Positions 61,801-64,000 of a stretch of 64,000 nucleotides of DNA are shown piece after piece. A program made the translations under genes and the position numbers. Under the pieces are notes generated by a model. That model was not told the DNA's origin and made no database searches. It saw nothing but the letters and a program-made list of their open reading frames with translations. The DNA lies in NCBI GenBank assembly GCA_030549495.1, contig JAUIRK010000715.1:62001-126000 (forward strand), in the 5' to 3' direction. How positions within the stretch are numbered: position 1 is the first letter of the stretch; every line of letters starts with the position of its first letter. The DNA comes from Nectonema munidae (Eukaryota > Nematomorpha > Nectonematoida > Nectonematidae).

Positions 61801-63010
61801 AATATGGGATGTTTATTAAATAATAAAACAAACTTGAACGTTATAAAGATAACTCTTGAGCTTTTTTGAAGAGAATGATAAGAGATATTGAGGAAAAAAT
61901 GAGCAAACAGGTGAAACACCCGTTTGAAAGCCTCTTTATTGATAAGCACAAAAAATATGAATTGCACATGATGTAATGATAACAAATTGAAAGTTTGTTA
62001 CCAACGATACTAAAAGTGCTTTCTAGCTCTAGAAACTGATAAAAACAAAAATTATATTGTTTTGATATAGATTTAGTTTATTCGTTTTAAATTTCACCAT
62101 GAGTTAACTACTTATATCAATATTTTTTCCTGAATATGTAAGAGTTTCACGACTATTATGATTTAATACGAATTAGATATTTTTATATATTTAAAGGAAA
62201 ATCCATTCTTTGTTAAATTATTATAACAAAACTTTATAAAGAATTTAAAAGTAGGATTATTTTACCAAGATACATATTGTATGTAGATTGATAAATTAAC
62301 ATGCAAAATATAAAAAAAACATTGACATATTATCAACTTTATCATTAGAAAATATGTCTTCAAAATAATTGAAAACAGTATACTAATACATGGTTATAAA
62401 TTACTCCTTGAGGAATAAAAATGAACAGTAGAAAAATTAATCAAAAGAATAAATTTTTAACTTGACATCAAGAATATAGTACAATTGATAAAAGGAAGCT
62501 AAAGTAAATAATAATAAAGAAGCACTTTTATGAATATAAAGTTAGAAAATATAATGAACTGTAAATACAATTTACAGTTCATTGTTAAGGAGTGGGAAAT
62601 GTACAGCTTAAAACATCAACTTGAAAAGGATTTACGACTAATATTGATAATTATGCTTAAAACAATAGGAAAAAGCGAGATAATTCCTTTGTATTAAAAA
62701 AGAATTTTATAGAAAGTTAGAAAGAGTTAATGACATCTCAAGAATTCAATGAAGTGTAATGATAGAAAGCATAATAAAAGAAATATAAATTAATACCGAG
62801 TAAAAACCCAACAACAGTAGATAAATAACCACTTCCACTGCCAATATTTAAAAAACTCTGTCCTGGTTTTATGGAGAGAGCTTCAAGAACATCTGCGTAT
62901 ATGCACGGTGCAGAAAGATGGATATCTTCATGTTTCCAGGCCAAATCCTGATAAACAAACATGTTCGTGGAGTCACCACAAAAGAATCCACGATCTACCA
63001 TACGCATTGC
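58695..63010 (-). CDS. PCMTD1: PCMTD1/2-like protein-L-isoaspartate O-methyltransferase domain protein (N-terminus not found)
   Basis: Four exons join in frame: 63010-62797, 59505-59222, 59167-58952 and 58883-58695 (903 nt, 300 aa to the stop), all GT-AG with phases 1, 0, 0. They align in order with vertebrate PCMTD1/2: DLAWKHEDIHLSAPCIY, the SAM-binding motif I FLNIGSGSGYLSTVVG, LGINDGVEAID, YDRIYCG, GGILVLPIDD, then the ATLQNICRHAIRSTLVNKI helix. PCMTD proteins bind SAM-like cofactors and isoaspartyl substrates and act as cullin-RING substrate adaptors through a C-terminal SOCS-type box; here the C-terminus is short and the box is not obvious. About 35 N-terminal residues are missing; no exon for them was seen up to 64000. 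The 3.3-kb intron holds pogo and LINE debris. The sequence is strongly diverged, but the frame is intact. Confidence 0.88.
58952..59167 (-). CDS. PCMTD1: PCMTD-like gene, third visible exon
   Basis: The acceptor is TTTCTTTAG before 59167 and the donor is GAG|GTAATT. It encodes 72 residues beginning LMRYLRVSQYTFAKDIISSV (the strand that follows the PIDD motif) and RIATLQNICRHAIRSTLV. Confidence 0.82.
59222..59505 (-). CDS. PCMTD1: PCMTD-like gene, second visible exon
   Basis: The acceptor is GTTTTCAG before 59505 and the donor is ACC|GTAATC. It encodes GSLGINDGVEAIDSLYKF, YDRIYCGFQILPQFENF and GGILVLPIDD, the central methyltransferase fold. Confidence 0.88.
59870..60650 (+). mobile_element. 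pogo-family transposase fragment in PCMTD intron
   Basis: Plus-strand frames give DIPLNRTVEEVGASTVSIRI near 59980 and, from 60350, MELQALDIGGNRTIKVKLRA, then WEHWMTEGEHTFPKTG, RRASYATICKWIVDAW and RAFTKAEIISES, the end of a DDE_1 transposase (the LQPLDIGVNR-type pogo group). The middle, with the second catalytic Asp, is scrambled. It is a different family from the Tigger element at 55616 and is a dead fragment. Confidence 0.75.
60840..61700 (+). mobile_element. LINE fragment in PCMTD intron
   Basis: Very decayed plus-strand traces of a reverse transcriptase (TGFSKGVNTIKTI, then near 61205 LMYAGDLFVI in place of a YADD) followed by a cysteine-rich tail (IYCKSCDKWIHRRW near 61395), a combination found in LINE families whose ORF ends with a zinc-finger motif. 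It has many stops. Confidence 0.55.
62553..62583. repeat. Perfect 14-bp inverted repeat, 3-nt loop
   Basis: AATGAACTGTAAAT, ACA, ATTTACAGTTCATT. It could fold as a tight hairpin in the PCMTD intron. Function unknown. Confidence 0.6.
62797..63010 (-). CDS. PCMTD1: PCMTD-like gene, first visible exon
   Basis: The acceptor is TTTTTTAAG before 63010 and the donor is CTCG|GTATTA (phase 1). It encodes AMRMVDRGFFCGDSTNMF, DLAWKHEDIHLSAPCIYADV and the SAM-binding FLNIGSGSGYLSTVVG. Confidence 0.88.
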
Positions 63011-63718
63011 CTTAAAAAATCGTTTATGAATTAAAACGAAAAAAGAGTACATTAATTATATTTACTCATTAGCAGAATAAAATTATAACTCAAATTTAGA
63101 AGTTATGAATAAATAGAATACGTGAAACAACCCTTTATAACTTTTAGTCACTACAATTCAATTTATGCAATCATTTATCATTTGATATATATAAAAGGGA
63201 GATAACTTCGTTTACTTTTTATAAAAAAAGTTGTGCTGTGTTTGATTTTGATATAAATAAATGGGGAAGCGTTTGTGTAGAAAAAATGTTTTTGGATAAG
63301 GTTAAAGTACAATCAATTAAATTTCGAATAATCTCTTTGAGTGGCATTAAATTTGAAGTTTTAAATTTCTATGTGGTTATTATATCCATTAATTTCTGTG
63401 TTGGTATTAAATCGATGTTAAAGAATTCGAAATTAGTGTTTATAGAAATTTTATTATCATCAAGAACTTAATGTTATTTTGAAAAATTGAAATTTTTTCT
63501 TTTTGTTAACTCCTACAATTTAGTTAAAACAACAAAAATTTCATTCCTATGTTCTTAGATCTGAATTTATTGCATTCCACTTCTTTTGAGTTGAATTCAA
63601 GCAAACAATAACAACTCTCACATAAAATAAATATAATTACCTTTAAGTACTATAAAAAAATTATTTTATTTTCACAAGATGTTTTTATGTATGAAATTAT
63701 ATTTAAATTGATTTTTAT
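63011..63718. other. Upstream of the visible PCMTD exons, no gene recognised
   Basis: The missing N-terminal exon of the PCMTD gene should be on the minus strand here or beyond 64000; I find no segment resembling the conserved N-terminus. A plus-strand 77-codon ORF (63238-63471) has no recognisable motif. Sequence near 63480-63540 weakly resembles 14040-14110 in intron 3 of gene A. Confidence 0.35.
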
Positions 63719-63722
63719 TTAA

Positions 63723-63853
63723 CGCATTTACGACCAATGTTCCTATTTTGGAACATAAGTGATTTCATCTTCGTCTGCTTTTTTCAATGACTTTGAATAT
63801 AAATCGTCTGCGTTTTTTTAGATATCGTCTGCTTTGCTTGGTCTTAAATGGGT
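63723..63853. mobile_element. TTAA-target MITE, CGCATTTACGACCAATG family, copy 2
   Basis: The ends CGCATTTACGACCAATGTTC and TTGGTCTTAAATGGG match those of the copy at 36833-36938 and are flanked by TTAA (63719-63722 and 63854-63857). It is 131 bp, non-coding. Confidence 0.8.
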
Positions 63854-64000
63854 TAATATTAACGAGCTGTAAATCAAAATAAATAGCTCAGTTGGAAAGA
63901 GGTAGAGGAAAATGATATGAAAAAAGAGGTTTAAAAATAAGAGATCAGAAAATAGAGACAATTATCCCAGTGAGGTCTATCTGATAAGACCCCACTGGGA

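Noticed and set aside
60818-61985. Minus-strand hydrophobic ORFs in the PCMTD intron
   Set aside because: They are antisense readings of an A-rich LINE fragment on the plus strand.

Overview
The window is AT-rich metazoan DNA, most likely from a fast-evolving invertebrate; I cannot name the species. Genes are split by kilobase-scale introns with GT-AG boundaries, there is a recognisable animal gene (a PCMTD1/2 homologue), and most of the remaining recognisable sequence is decayed eukaryotic transposons (hAT, Tigger/pogo, TTAA-target MITEs, non-LTR LINEs). I saw no prokaryotic gene organisation, CRISPR array, LTR element or other virus-like element.

Layout: 1-2590 holds two LINE fragments in opposite orientation. 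2600-6950 has no recognisable gene. 6950-24110 (unit A) and 27155-39025 (unit B) are tandem copies of one five-exon gene on the minus strand, with its 3' flank and promoter-proximal flank. I assembled both genes from splice sites and conservation between the copies. Each encodes a signal peptide followed by two similar domains of about 135 residues (287 aa and 285 aa), and both reading frames are intact. I do not recognise the family. 24110-27155, between the units, holds a decayed hAT transposase.

39 to 58 kb is a transposon graveyard: a repeat shared with an intron of unit A, broken by a hAT remnant that is itself broken by a second DNA transposon (41.3-45.0 kb); a complete-ended hAT with a perfect 8-bp target duplication (50.3-52.2 kb); a hAT MITE (52.9-53.2 kb); a LINE (53.6-55.4 kb); and a Tigger element (55.6-57.9 kb). 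A tRNA-Cys-like sequence lies at 58.43-58.50 kb. 58.70-63.01 kb on the minus strand carries the last four exons of the PCMTD gene; its largest visible intron holds pogo and LINE debris. The first PCMTD exon was not found and may lie beyond the window.

The two secreted-protein genes are the main result. Their intron phases alternate 1-0-1-0, so each domain sits on a two-exon module. The copies differ unevenly: the exon for the first half of domain 1 keeps only about 34 of 80 residues, while the two C-terminal exons keep about 91 percent. That is the pattern expected of a secreted protein with one rapidly changing face.
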